From Planctomycetales bacterium 10988 (lineage in GTDB: Bacteria > Planctomycetota > Planctomycetia > Pirellulales > Pb10988), in NCBI GenBank assembly GCA_009664345.1, contig CP043547.1, forward strand, positions 2,446,709-2,510,708: a stretch of 64,000 nucleotides of DNA, given 5' to 3'. A program made the position numbers and the translations under genes. Numbering within the stretch: the first letter of the stretch is position 1; the number at the start of each line of letters is the position of its first letter. Below, piece by piece: positions 1 through 9,171 of this stretch. Under the pieces are notes generated by a model, which was not told the origin of the DNA, did no database searches, and worked only from the letters and a program-made list of their open reading frames with translations.

Positions 1-3000
1 CGCTGGAAGAACCGTCTTGGGTGGGCTTGTCCGACTTGGCATTGTCACCACCTTCGGAGCCGGTTTCGCCATCGCCTTCCTCCGGCGCGGCGTTGGCTCC
101 TTCTTGCGAAGAGGTGTTGGTTCCGGCAGTGCCCGTACCTTGATTGTTCGCGGCCTGGCCGCCGCCTTTGCCACCTCCGCCGGCGCGGTCGCCTTCTTGT
201 TCTCCTTCGGAATCCGATTCGCTTTCGCTAATGCTGGAAGAACTGCCTTCCTGCGAATCCTTTTGTTCGCTGTCACTGCCATCGCCAGGTTTTTTCTCAC
301 GGTCGCGGTTCTTGCCTTGGCCTTCGGAGGTCGGCGTGCTTTCCTCTTCGCCGTCGCTAGAGCCTTCGCCGGCGTTCCCTTTGGTATCCGCGGCGTCGCC
401 CCCTTCGGCTTCAGTCGATTCAGATTCGTTCGACTTGCCCGGCTTTTGCGAAGAGGAGCCTTCGGCCTGATCCCCTTTGCCGGAACCTGACTCGGTTTTG
501 TTTTGGGAAGCTTCTTGCCCCGGAGATTGGCCTTGCGGAGTTTGCGATGGCGAAGCACTTTCCGAAGACGGGTCCCCTTCCGATTCGGAATCAGGTTCGC
601 CTTCCGGGTTACTTTGGCTCTCGCCGGATTCGGTCTTTCCTTTTTGATCCGAATTTTGCGAGGCCCCTTCTTGCGATTCGCCTTCGGAATCCCCTTCGGC
701 GGAGCCTTCCATTCCTTCACTCGAAGACTCTTGGCCTTCGCCGGAGGGCTTTTCTTGAGAACCTTCTTGACCTTCTGTTCCCTCCTGTCCCTCGCCTCCT
801 TCTTGGCCTTCCATCCCCTCTTGTTCGGAGGATTCGCCGGAATTTTGTTGCTGCGAAGATTCCCCTTGTTGTTGCTCGCTCGCTTCGGTCCCTTCTTGTG
901 ACTCTGTTCCTTCTTGCGAAGATTCACCTGGTTCGGTGCCGGGTTCCTGCTGTTGCATGGCATCTTGTCCCGGCTCTTGGGAAGGCTCGCCCTGCTCGGA
1001 AGGCTGCGTTTGCGAGTCGCCTGACTCGGTTCCTTCTTCTCCTTCTTTCGAATTTTCTCCGGGCATTTGACCAGGCTCTTGTTGCTCTTGGCTGGAGTTC
1101 TCATCCGGCTCGCTGCTGGGTTCCTTTTGATCAGGATTGGAACGCGACTGATCTTGCGTTCCTTCGCCGGATTGCTCTTGGGAACCTTCCGAACCCTCGG
1201 AGCCTTCGTCCATCGAGTTCTCCCCGGGCTGATTTTCACCGGCGTTTTCTTGATTCTCTTGGTTTTCCTGCGATTGATTCTCTTGTTGTTTTTTCTTTTG
1301 CTCTTCTAGATATTCCTGCAACTCTTCAAAGGCCCGACCGGGATCGAGTTCAGGGTCGATAGGCTCTTCCTCTTCTTGGCTTTCGGGAGGATTCTCGCCC
1401 AGCTTCGCCGCACCTTCTTCCGACGGATCACGGTTCGGTTCCATCGATTCGACAGGTTCGCCATTTTCGGGGTCTTCCGTCAGCTCTTCGCCAGGAACGT
1501 CACCCTCTTCGGTTGATTCCTGATTGGGATCGCCGGGCTGCCGCGGTTCGCGGGTCATGCCCTCACGCGGTTCGTTTTGGGCGAGCCGATCTTGTTCGCC
1601 TTCGGAAGTCTTCACCGGATCGATCACTTCGGCCTGCCATTCGATCGAGCGAACGGTCTGCCCTTCCGGCGTTTTGTTGTCAGTCGCTTCCACCCAATAC
1701 GTCAGAATATCCCCCGGCACTGCACTGATGGTTCGCGGTCGCAAGGTGTAACTTTTTTCCACTGGATCAAAACTCGGAGCCTCCAACAATTCCCCACTAG
1801 CGGAATCAAGCAAGTCCCGACCATTGCGTTGAATCACCAGCTTTAATTGCGAAAGGCCATAATCATCGCTCGCTTCGACCGTGAGCGGCATGGCTCCGTT
1901 GAAGGGAATCTTGCGAAACTCGGCCGGTTCGGTGAATTGCACGCTGGGGAGTTCATCGGGGATGACGCGGATTTGATAGCGGATCGGGTCGGGGTTTTCG
2001 AAGCCGTCTTCATTTTGGAAACGGATCTGATAACTATCGGCTTCCGGCCGGCCATCTTCTCCGATTAATAAGGTGAATGAACCCGCGACGAGTTTGCCAT
2101 CGACGTCGAGGCGAACTTGCCGGCGTTGGCCAAAGGGACGATTCAGCACCAAAAAAGCACTTCGCGGTTTGATGGTTTGATTCGACTTGCCGGTGATGGT
2201 GATCTTCGTTCCTTCAGGACCGACGACATCGCCCAGGCTATCCGAACGGTCTTCCAGCCGGGTGTATTCCGGGTAGTCATAAAAGACCGACTCCACCGCG
2301 ATACTCGGAGCCGGCTGCACTTCAATCCGAAACTCGCGGGTCTGGGCATCTCCCGCTTTGATGGAATAAACAAGGTCTTGGCCCAAACCTTCCGGCGTAC
2401 CGGGCAACTCAACGCGATAATGAGCGCGGGCCGCAGGTTGCTCCATTTCCAACACCTGATCGACAATCGAACCATCGACCGTGGACCAATGCAGTTCGGC
2501 GGTATCTTTTTCCTCCACACCACGAATCGCGGCGGTGATGCGGATGTTTTCGCCAGTGTATTGAACCGAATCGCCGGGAGTGATCTCTCGAATCGTGACT
2601 CGCGTGGGGGCTTCGATCTCGCTCCATGGCAAGATAATGCGGCTAAAGGAAGTAAACGGGTCTTTGGGCGAGAAGAGTTTATAAACACAGAGCAACGTCA
2701 CTAAACCGGCCAAAACATAGCCAATGTGCAACAGTCGCGAACGATCAACCGCACTATCAATCGAAACTTGGCTGAGATCGGTCGCGGCACGATTACTCAA
2801 TTCCCTCAGAATCACCTCCGGCATCGGCTTGGCTTCTTTCCGCAAGAGCAGGAAATTCATCACGCTACTCTTGAGGGTGGGGGCACTTTCTTCGATGGTC
2901 ATCGCGGCAAAGAGCGGATTGATCTTACGAAAACAGAGCGGCAAAATCCGCTGCACCACAAAGAAAATACTCCCCAGGCAAAGGATTCCCAGAGCGATCA

Positions 3001-3223
3001 TTCTTCCCCAAAAGCCGAAACCGCCAGGGATTACCCAATGATCCACAGCGATCATCACCAAGAGAAAGCCCAACACGCCCACCAGCATTTTCAGGATTTC
3101 GCCGATCAGCTCTACCGATTTGATGGCAGCACGGGTTTGTTGGATTTGCTGGGAAATGTAGGTTTCCGTGGCATTTTCCGCAGCCTGAGCAGGTTGAGAA
3201 GAGGGAGCTGTTGGACTGGCCAT
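1..3223 (-). CDS. DUF4175-like giant membrane protein with acidic low-complexity tail (partial)
   Basis: The minus strand is open from an ATG at 3223 to the left edge with no stop, giving at least 1074 codons, so the C-terminus lies outside the window. A GCGAGG ribosome site sits five bases before the ATG. Three hydrophobic segments are seen at about residues 47-62, 74-92 and 166-181. They are followed by a roughly 350-residue region of beta-rich, Ig-like character. From about residue 550 to the edge the protein is almost entirely Glu, Gln, Ser, Gly, Pro and Asp, with repeating EGQEG and SQEG-like units. This layout matches the DUF4175-like proteins of planctomycetes, which usually sit beside moxR/DUF58/VWA genes; those would lie left of this window. 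The role is unknown, perhaps an envelope scaffold. The plus-strand frames across it are composition shadows. Confidence 0.85.
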   Translation of the reverse strand, partial: MASPTAPSSQPAQAAENATETYISQQIQQTRAAIKSVELIGEILKMLVGVLGFLLVMIAVDHWVIPGGFGFWGRMIALGILCLGSIFFVVQRILPLCFRKINPLFAAMTIEESAPTLKSSVMNFLLLRKEAKPMPEVILRELSNRAATDLSQVSIDSAVDRSRLLHIGYVLAGLVTLLCVYKLFSPKDPFTSFSRIILPWSEIEAPTRVTIREITPGDSVQYTGENIRITAAIRGVEEKDTAELHWSTVDGSIVDQVLEMEQPAARAHYRVELPGTPEGLGQDLVYSIKAGDAQTREFRIEVQPAPSIAVESVFYDYPEYTRLEDRSDSLGDVVGPEGTKITITGKSNQTIKPRSAFLVLNRPFGQRRQVRLDVDGKLVAGSFTLLIGEDGRPEADSYQIRFQNEDGFENPDPIRYQIRVIPDELPSVQFTEPAEFRKIPFNGAMPLTVEASDDYGLSQLKLVIQRNGRDLLDSASGELLEAPSFDPVEKSYTLRPRTISAVPGDILTYWVEATDNKTPEGQTVRSIEWQAEVIDPVKTSEGEQDRLAQNEPREGMTREPRQPGDPNQESTEEGDVPGEELTEDPENGEPVESMEPNRDPSEEGAAKLGENPPESQEEEEPIDPELDPGRAFEELQEYLEEQKKKQQENQSQENQENQENAGENQPGENSMDEGSEGSEGSQEQSGEGTQDQSRSNPDQKEPSSEPDENSSQEQQEPGQMPGENSKEGEEGTESGDSQTQPSEQGEPSQEPGQDAMQQQEPGTEPGESSQEGTESQEGTEASEQQQGESSQQQNSGESSEQEGMEGQEGGEGQEGTEGQEGSQEKPSGEGQESSSEGMEGSAEGDSEGESQEGASQNSDQKGKTESGESQSNPEGEPDSESEGDPSSESASPSQTPQGQSPGQEASQNKTESGSGKGDQAEGSSSQKPGKSNESESTEAEGGDAADTKGNAGEGSSDGEEESTPTSEGQGKNRDREKKPGDGSDSEQKDSQEGSSSSISESESDSEGEQEGDRAGGGGKGGGQAANNQGTGTAGTNTSSQEGANAAPEEGDGETGSEGGDNAKSDKPTQDGSSS

Positions 3224-3594
3224 GCGTGCCTCGCGATCACGATTGAAAGGAAAGGAGAACGTTTTGCCGCGATCTCCTTATATTTTATTCGGATTGAAGA
3301 ACGAGAGTGACAGGTTTCTTCAAGCTCTTCTATTTCTATCGACAGATGGATGCTTCCATTATACGAGGTTTTGACGAAAGCAACAGCAAAGAAGTTCCCG
3401 AAACTATTCCATCTTCTCCTCTTTAGGAAATGGCTGAGAAGGCCGTTTGGTTCAATCTTGGCGATTCCCTTTTTCTTTTGATTTGAAAAAAAGTCTTCCC
3501 TTCCACGAACGGGGTTCTCTTGCTTTTTGGCGGGAAGCTCTCCAAACTAGGAGTTCTAGCCTTACCCAGAATACCACCATTGAGGATCGACCAG
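3224..3594. other. Intergenic region between divergent genes
   Basis: This 371-base gap separates two divergent starts and should hold both promoters. An AT-rich stretch near 3278-3292 could supply a -10 element for the leftward gene. No gene, repeat or RNA was recognised in it. Confidence 0.4.
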
Positions 3595-6111
3595 ATGCGA
3601 CAACTGGTTTCTACCCCCCCGGCCTTTTGTTTTTTCCTGCTTACTTTGGGCAGTTTATTTGCGATTTCAAGCTCGCCGGCCTTTGCGGCAGACTCGCCTT
3701 CATCCACGAAAGAACAGGCTCCCGGCAATGCCTTGATCAATCCAGGGACGTTTCAAGGTTGGAATTACGGCGAAAACAGAACCGACGGCTGGCAGGCAAC
3801 CGAACAACCAGCGGGTTTTCAAGGGACCGAACAAGCGGGCGAACTTCTTTCTTCTTATTTATTGCAAGACTTCACCTTCACCTTTCGCTGGAAAGTTTCG
3901 TCGGAAGGTGCCCTCGCTGTTCAATTTCCAACCGAAAACCCGGAACGAACTTGGCAACTGATTCTGCGAGAAGGAAAACCGGGAATCGAATGGATCGCCC
4001 TGCATGGGAAAACCTTTGCCAAGTTGAATCTCCCGCAAACAGGGAAACCGTTACAAGAGCACACCACCACCATCAAGCGTGAACGCGGAATTTTTCAGAT
4101 CACTGTGGATGGGGAAAAGCTGAAGCCAGTGATGAGTCCTTCGGTCCTTGCCCCGCAAATTCAAACGGCCCCCGTCGGACTTTCGCTCAAAGTTTTAAAG
4201 AATGAAGCAAGCTTTCTGGAGCCACGACTCCAAGAACCGCCGGGAAAATCGTTATTTAATGGCAAAGATTTCTCCGGTTGGACGCAACTCAGCAGGCAAA
4301 ATCCTGACGGCGAAATCACCGAATGGGTCATCGAAGACGGCTTGATCAAATGCCCGAAGGATAAGGCAGGCGGAAAATATCTCCGCACGAAAAAGCTTTA
4401 TTCGAACTTCACCCTCTCTTTTGAATACAAAATTGAAGCCGATGGAAACTCCGGAGTTGGCTTCCGCACCCCGGTGCAAGGCTGGCCTTCTCAAGATGGC
4501 TACGAGTTGCAAATCCTGGATGAGCCGGAAGATACGCCACGTAGCCGAAGTTCAACCGCCGCGATTTATGGCAATCTCGAACCCTTTACCCGCAATGATC
4601 GCCAAGAAGCCTGGAATCAAATGACGCTCAAGGTCAATGGGCCGATGATTTCCGCTTGGGTGAATGGGACACTTTGCCAACATGCCAATCAGTTCTGGTT
4701 CCCCGAGTTGCAGTATCGTCCCGATGAGGGATGGATCGGCTTGCAAGATCATAATGCGGAAACCTATTTCCGAAAGATCCGCCTCTTGGAAATGCCAGCA
4801 AGTGAAGGAATCCCTCAATGGCAAGTGAGCAAACGACCGGAGACGCCTTCTTGGCGAATCGCCCGATTGCTCGATCATCCTTTGCTCACCCAGGGGATGC
4901 AGGAACGGTTGCTCATCACGGATCGCACGTTTGGGCCTGGGAAACGTCCTCGGGTCTTTACCAAGTTTCGAGGACCGGGGATTATCTCGCGGATTTCGCA
5001 GTGGCAATCTTCGGCAAAGCTTTCGTTCTATTTTGATGGAGAAAAAGAGCCACGCTTGGAAGGAACGCCGGCGGAGCTTTATGACAAGCTTCCTCAATTG
5101 AGTCCCAATAAGACGCCCTTGATGACTTATCTCCCGTATCAGAAAGAACTTCGGATCGAGGTAGCCGCTGGCAAAAAGCCGGTTCGGATGCAAGTTGAGT
5201 CGATCCGGCTACCAGGGAAGGAGTCCATTGCCTCTTACTCCGACGAGGAAGACCTTATCGCTCGCGGGCTTCTCCCCACGATTTCTTACCGCTGGCATCA
5301 GCAAGGCCACGGCAGTTGGCGAGACTACGACAAAGCCCCCCGCGTGAAGGGCGAAGTTGCGTCGCTTGCTCCAGGAGAGGAAGCCGAACTCGCCGAAATT
5401 TCCGACCTCGGGATGGTTCTTTGGACGCGGCTGCATGCAAAAGGCTCTGTCCTAAAGAACAATGATTTATGGATCAAGGTCTGGATTGATGAACGGGAAG
5501 AACCCGTCATTGCCGCCCCGGCCCGGTATATCTTTGCCGGTTTGGAAGGGGGAAATTGGCCGAATTATGTGGTTCTCTCCAGAGATGGCTTGATCACTCG
5601 GCTGGCGATGCCGTTTGCGAATCAGTGGAAAATCGCCTTGGAAAACCGAGGGAAAAAACCACTCAAAGACCTTGCCATCAGTGCCGCCTATCTTCCGCAA
5701 ACCGACCCTCTTGTCGAAAGAGTTGCCTTCCGCTGGCGTTTACATGGCCGTTTTCAGTCTGGAAAAGACTCCGAATTCTCCGAGCCTTTTATCTCTTTGG
5801 AAGGGCCTTCTCAATGTCTGGGCATCGTCTATCAGACCCCTGCGGATAAGAAACCGCTCCTAACCAGGTTTCTCCGCGAAGGGCAAGAAGTATCGACTTG
5901 GAATGAAGAATCCTTGGCGGCTCTCTCAGGAAATCCGGACCTCAGCGTCGAGCAACGCGGCGTGGTCGGAGGGAATTGGAAAGGTCTAACTTGGCGATAT
6001 TTCCTCTATTGTCCCATGCGAGTTTTCAAATCGATCGAGATCACGGCCGAAACTCCGCAAGCTTTCGGAGATCGATTGATTTGGTATTATTCCCCGGCTT
6101 GGGTAAAATAG
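3595..6111 (+). CDS. Secreted DUF1080 + DUF2961 (GH172-like) protein
   Basis: 838 residues. The frame is open from 3520, but the ATG at 3595 is preferred because GAGG lies ten bases upstream and it begins a clear signal peptide ending near the AFA-ADS cleavage site. Residues about 45-200 look like a divergent DUF1080 laminin-G-like domain. Residues about 220-400 are a clear DUF1080 domain (3-keto-disaccharide hydrolase family), starting LFNGKDFSGW. From about residue 455 the sequence resembles DUF2961/GH172, with GPGIISRI followed by a LSFYFDGEKEP strand. GH172 includes alpha-D-fructofuranosidase and related enzymes. The combination suggests an exported carbohydrate-active enzyme, but substrate and catalytic residues cannot be assigned here. 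It is a single transcription unit ended by the hairpin at 6131-6172. Confidence 0.85.
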   Translation: MRQLVSTPPAFCFFLLTLGSLFAISSSPAFAADSPSSTKEQAPGNALINPGTFQGWNYGENRTDGWQATEQPAGFQGTEQAGELLSSYLLQDFTFTFRWKVSSEGALAVQFPTENPERTWQLILREGKPGIEWIALHGKTFAKLNLPQTGKPLQEHTTTIKRERGIFQITVDGEKLKPVMSPSVLAPQIQTAPVGLSLKVLKNEASFLEPRLQEPPGKSLFNGKDFSGWTQLSRQNPDGEITEWVIEDGLIKCPKDKAGGKYLRTKKLYSNFTLSFEYKIEADGNSGVGFRTPVQGWPSQDGYELQILDEPEDTPRSRSSTAAIYGNLEPFTRNDRQEAWNQMTLKVNGPMISAWVNGTLCQHANQFWFPELQYRPDEGWIGLQDHNAETYFRKIRLLEMPASEGIPQWQVSKRPETPSWRIARLLDHPLLTQGMQERLLITDRTFGPGKRPRVFTKFRGPGIISRISQWQSSAKLSFYFDGEKEPRLEGTPAELYDKLPQLSPNKTPLMTYLPYQKELRIEVAAGKKPVRMQVESIRLPGKESIASYSDEEDLIARGLLPTISYRWHQQGHGSWRDYDKAPRVKGEVASLAPGEEAELAEISDLGMVLWTRLHAKGSVLKNNDLWIKVWIDEREEPVIAAPARYIFAGLEGGNWPNYVVLSRDGLITRLAMPFANQWKIALENRGKKPLKDLAISAAYLPQTDPLVERVAFRWRLHGRFQSGKDSEFSEPFISLEGPSQCLGIVYQTPADKKPLLTRFLREGQEVSTWNEESLAALSGNPDLSVEQRGVVGGNWKGLTWRYFLYCPMRVFKSIEITAETPQAFGDRLIWYYSPAWVK

Positions 6112-6130
6112 CGAAACTTCCTTTGACTTT

Positions 6131-6172
6131 GCGGGTTCTAAAGGTATGCTCCTTCTAGAGCCCGCATTTTTT
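6131..6172 (+). terminator. Intrinsic terminator after the DUF1080/GH172 gene
   Basis: GCGGGTTCTA at 6131-6140 pairs with TAGAGCCCGC at 6156-6165 with one wobble. AAGG/CCTT inside the loop adds pairs, and a run of six T follows. It lies 20 bases after the stop codon at 6111. Confidence 0.85.
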
Positions 6173-6463
6173 GATGGCTCATTCACTTTTCAGATCAAGC
6201 TCATTCTGGGCATTTGTGTTGCGTATTCGCGACACCATGGATAGTGCTAGTTTCTTACTGGCCATTCAAATTCACAATTATAATTTCCCTAAGTTTTTTC
6301 TATATAGCAACTTAGACATATTTCCCCTTCTCATACCCTCGAATTGGTATCAAACCTGCGATTACTCTCTCCCGTTATCCAATTCTATCTAATCTAACAC
6401 GTTGAAGAGAATTCTTGGCTGCTTATCTTTTCTCTTCCAGCACTTTTCGCAGGGGTGCACATC
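6173..6463. other. AT-rich intergenic region
   Basis: About 290 bases, AT-rich, between a terminator and the possible small gene at 6464. A short imperfect hairpin (GTGTTGCG/CGCGACAC) lies near 6218-6235. No gene was recognised; promoter sequence for the downstream ORF or RNA is likely. Confidence 0.35.
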
Positions 6464-6736
6464 ATGATTCAAATGAAAACTCGTTCGTCAATTATGCGGG
6501 AATCGTTCGCAGCTCGGGATTCGTTAGCCTTTCTTACCGTACTACCGATTGATTCGTTCGAAGGAAAATCGACACAGCACTTTCGATATAAGTCGTTTTA
6601 TAGAAAACACTTCTATCGCACCATTCGCCGAATGAACGTTTATCTTCGCTACTATGTTCGTAGCACCACGGCGAAATGGCCACCGTTTATTTTGCCGACG
6701 GTTTTGTTACTTGCCCAAGTGGTCTTTATGGGATAG
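6464..6736 (+). CDS. Possible small membrane protein, unrecognised
   Basis: A 90-codon frame starts at ATG 6464 after an AGGGGT ribosome-site-like stretch seven bases upstream; an in-frame ATG lies at 6455. The product is basic, rich in Arg, Tyr and His in its middle third (RKHFYRTIRRMNVYLRYYVR), and ends in a hydrophobic segment that could be a C-terminal membrane anchor. No family was recognised. The stop codon abuts the first stem of the structured RNA candidate at 6737-6968, so the frame could be chance coding inside an RNA leader. Codon choice is compatible with the neighbours but too short to decide. Confidence 0.35.
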   Translation: MIQMKTRSSIMRESFAARDSLAFLTVLPIDSFEGKSTQHFRYKSFYRKHFYRTIRRMNVYLRYYVRSTTAKWPPFILPTVLLLAQVVFMG

Positions 6737-6968
6737 AGGCGTTTCTCCATCAAGTACGAGCAAGGGGGGAGATTTTGGTTCTTGGTTGGTCTGACCAAAT
6801 CTCCTATTATCTGCTCGGCAAGAAACGCTTCTAGAGGGGGAAATCTCATATGTAGTTGCCAAGTTTCGAAGTTGGACCTTCTCGAATTTGAGCAACTTTC
6901 CACAGTAAGTAACAACCTCGGGAGAGCGCGGTCCTGTATCGGGGAAGTACGGGGCCGCCTCTTTTTTT
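6737..6968 (+). ncRNA. Structured RNA candidate ending in an intrinsic terminator
   Basis: Three nested helices can be drawn. They are GCGTTTCT 6739-6746 with AGAAACGC 6821-6828, CGAGCA 6757-6762 with TGCTCG 6812-6817, and GGAGATTTTGGT 6768-6779 with ACCAAATCTCC 6794-6804 (one bulged base). Further on AGTTGC pairs with GCAACT (about 6856-6898), and the element ends in the terminator at 6928-6968. GAGGCG at 6735-6740 could alternatively pair with CGCCTC at 6956-6961, bringing the ends together. It does not match RNase P, tmRNA, SRP RNA or 6S RNA as far as I can tell. It could be a small RNA or a structured 3' end of the preceding frame. Confidence 0.45.
6928..6968 (+). terminator. Strong intrinsic terminator
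   Basis: GCGGTCCTGTA at 6928-6938 pairs over 11 positions (two wobbles) with TACGGGGCCGC at 6948-6958. A run of seven T follows at 6962-6968. The T-run fixes the strand as plus. Confidence 0.85.
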
Positions 6969-7249
6969 CCTTGAATTCTTTGTTTCCTTTATCATTTTTG
7001 TAATCACCCTGAGTCGCTATTGTATTCAATTTAGCTACATATTCTAGAGTTCCCTCCTTTCAATCCAAACCACCCTATTTACCATAAACTATTTACAGTA
7101 AATAACTTACAACTTTTATCCAGATTCTTCTGCTCGTTTGGCATCCTACCTGCTTTATCTTTCCTGCACAGAAGGCGAACAACGACGATCGCCAAGGTCC
7201 AAAAGATAAACGCTTGAATCACCCCATTTTTCTCGAAGGATGACCAACC

Positions 7250-7768
7250 ATGAACGCTCTGAAATCTTCCCTCCTGGCCGTTGCTGCTTTCGGTTTCTTC
7301 GCTGTCTGCTCGACTGCTTCCGCTCAAGTGCCCCGCTACATTCATCCTGGCAACAGCGGACATCATCACCACGAACAACCGGGCTGGTACTTCGGAGTGT
7401 CAGTGCAAGAAACCCACGAAGGAATGTTGATTACCCAAGTCGTTCATGGCTCGCCGGCTTGCCGAGCCGGGCTGGAACGCGGCGACATCATCCACTCGGT
7501 CAACGGACGCACGGTCGATTGCCACCACATCATGCAACAAGCAATTCAATGCTCCAATGGCCATGTGAATTTGGTTGTCTGCGATTGGCGGCGTCACCGA
7601 GATGTTTGTGTCCACGTTCATCTTGAACCGGTGCAACCCGTTCACCACCATCACTACAGTCGACCCGATTACAACCGTCCTGATTATCGTGAAGCTCGTG
7701 ACTATCGACTCCCCGGTTATCCTTCCGGCTACGATCGCTACCGAGATCATTATCGCTACGGACGCTAG
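7250..7768 (+). CDS. Secreted His-rich PDZ-domain protein
   Basis: 172 residues from an ATG with GAAGGA about ten bases upstream. Residues 1-25 are a signal peptide (cleavage after ASA). A short His run (HHHH) lies near residue 38. Residues about 45-125 form a PDZ domain with a GVSVQE entry strand, GSPACRAGLERGDIIHSVNG and a final valine-rich strand. The tail after residue 130 is rich in Tyr, Arg, Asp and Pro in short degenerate repeats (RPDYNRPDYRE). PDZ domains bind peptide termini; with no protease domain this is probably a periplasmic binding or scaffold protein, and the His clusters may bind metal (inference). It stands alone and converges with the PQQ gene. Confidence 0.85.
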   Translation: MNALKSSLLAVAAFGFFAVCSTASAQVPRYIHPGNSGHHHHEQPGWYFGVSVQETHEGMLITQVVHGSPACRAGLERGDIIHSVNGRTVDCHHIMQQAIQCSNGHVNLVVCDWRRHRDVCVHVHLEPVQPVHHHHYSRPDYNRPDYREARDYRLPGYPSGYDRYRDHYRYGR

Positions 7769-7787
7769 AGAAAACTTTCTCAACATA

Positions 7788-7799
7788 AAAAGTACTTTT
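7788..7799. repeat. AAAAGTACTTTT palindrome, copy 1
   Basis: A perfect 12-base palindrome 20 bases after the PDZ gene stop. Identical copies lie at 10352, 27312 and 33791; see the finding on this motif. Confidence 0.6.
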
Positions 7800-7811
7800 C
7801 GACAAATAACA

Positions 7812-7846
7812 AACGCCTAGGAAAGCAACTGGCAATCCTAGGCGTT
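7812..7846. terminator. Bidirectional intrinsic terminator
   Basis: AACGCCTAGGA at 7812-7822 pairs perfectly with TCCTAGGCGTT at 7836-7846. T-rich sequence follows on plus and A-rich sequence precedes it. It sits between the converging PDZ and PQQ genes and can serve both. Confidence 0.9.
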
Positions 7847-7872
7847 TTTCTTGTTTATTTCAAAAAGTACAT

Positions 7873-9171
7873 TTAAGGTTTTTCGACCGCGTACAGATTT
7901 TCAAACGTTCGCAAATAAATCCGTCCGTCGGAGATCGCCGGCGAAGCGGTCATCGGTTCATCGAGCTCATTTTCCGCGAGGATTTCAAAGTCTTTGCCTG
8001 CCTTGATGACGGTGACTTGCCCATCGCGGGCTGTCAGATAAATCTTTCCATCCGCAAAGACCGGCGAGGCACGATGCTGTTGACGATGGGCACTCTCTTC
8101 ATAAAGCAAATCCCCAGTCTTGCCATCCAGGCAAAGCATAATCCCCGTCTTTCGGCAGAGATAAACGAGGCCATCGTGAATCAATGGCGAAGGAACATCC
8201 GCCGTTAAGCGAAAACGCCAGACAGTTTTCTCCGTCACATCCCCACGTGTATTCGGATCAATGGCCACGGTCGGGCCTTGCTTGGCCGTCGGAACCACAA
8301 TCAAACCGGGCACTGCCACTGGTGACGAAACAAATCGCAAAGTCGGGTTGTAATTGTGTTCGGGATTCAGATCGCCGCAGCGGAAAATTTCCTCACCATT
8401 TTCCAGCTTATGCCCAATCGTGTAATCGGCCCCGTGACTGATGAGGAAGGCTTGCTTGTCATCTTGATAGATGGTCGGCGAAGCGTAAGAGTGTTCGCAT
8501 TCCGCTCTGGCATCACTCTTCCGGTTGTGCTTCCAAACTTCCGTTCCGGTTTCTTTTTCGAGGGCGATCACCCAAGCCCCGGCAGAGTGGAGCAATTGCA
8601 GGTAAAGGTGGTCTTCGTGAAGAAGTGGCGTCGAGGACATGCCAAAAGAAATCTCGAATTCCCCATAGCGTTCTTGCAAATCAACCTGCCAAACGAGTTC
8701 GCCACCGAAATCAAAACAAGCCAAAATGCCGGTGCCGACCATCGCCCAAACATGCTTGCCATCAGTCGATGGAGAAGGCGAAGCCAGGTTCCCTTCATCC
8801 CCTCGCACTTCGCGATTGCCGCTATCGAGGGTGTGTTCCCAACGGATTTTTCCATCCGTCCCCACGCAGATCATGATGAGGTCTTCGCCGCGGGCACTTG
8901 TCAGAAAGATCGAATCGCCCCAAATCACCGGGGTTGATCCACCGGGGCCGGGCATCGGCACTTTCCAAGCAATGTTCTCTTCGGCATCCCACTTCACCGG
9001 AAGATCGGTTTCGTCACAGATCCCATTGCGATGCGGACCTCGCCACGCCGGCCACGGGTCTGCAAGCGCGGCCGAGTTTACCGCAAAAAGCAGAGAAGCA
9101 AAAATTCCCGCTGTTAAAAAGGAAAGACAATTTATGGGAAGAAAAGACGGTCGTCGTAAATAGTGGCTCAT
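7873..9171 (-). CDS. Secreted PQQ-like beta-propeller protein
   Basis: 432 residues. The N-terminus has basic residues, a hydrophobic core and an ALA-DPW cleavage site, so it is exported. The mature part starts WPAWRGPHRNG, the usual opening of planctomycete PQQ-like propeller proteins. It continues with repeated blades carrying DGKIRWEHTLD-, TGTEVWKHN- and DGKTGDLLY-type motifs of the PQQ/BamB-like repeat. No dehydrogenase residues were identified, so it may be a structural or ligand-binding propeller rather than an enzyme. No convincing ribosome site precedes the ATG, as is common in this phylum. It lies 120 bases downstream of cydB on the same strand and could be read through from that operon. 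Confidence 0.85.
   Translation of the reverse strand: MSHYLRRPSFLPINCLSFLTAGIFASLLFAVNSAALADPWPAWRGPHRNGICDETDLPVKWDAEENIAWKVPMPGPGGSTPVIWGDSIFLTSARGEDLIMICVGTDGKIRWEHTLDSGNREVRGDEGNLASPSPSTDGKHVWAMVGTGILACFDFGGELVWQVDLQERYGEFEISFGMSSTPLLHEDHLYLQLLHSAGAWVIALEKETGTEVWKHNRKSDARAECEHSYASPTIYQDDKQAFLISHGADYTIGHKLENGEEIFRCGDLNPEHNYNPTLRFVSSPVAVPGLIVVPTAKQGPTVAIDPNTRGDVTEKTVWRFRLTADVPSPLIHDGLVYLCRKTGIMLCLDGKTGDLLYEESAHRQQHRASPVFADGKIYLTARDGQVTVIKAGKDFEILAENELDEPMTASPAISDGRIYLRTFENLYAVEKP

Noticed and set aside
17-2704. Several long plus-strand frames of 70-270 codons across 17-2704
   Set aside because: They lie antisense to the DUF4175-like gene and arise because its Glu/Gln/Ser/Gly codons leave few stops on the other strand. 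They have no domain, signal or ribosome site.
6737-6968. 6S RNA identity for the structured element
   Set aside because: The stems are separate hairpins rather than one long rod with a central bubble, so 6S RNA is not supported.
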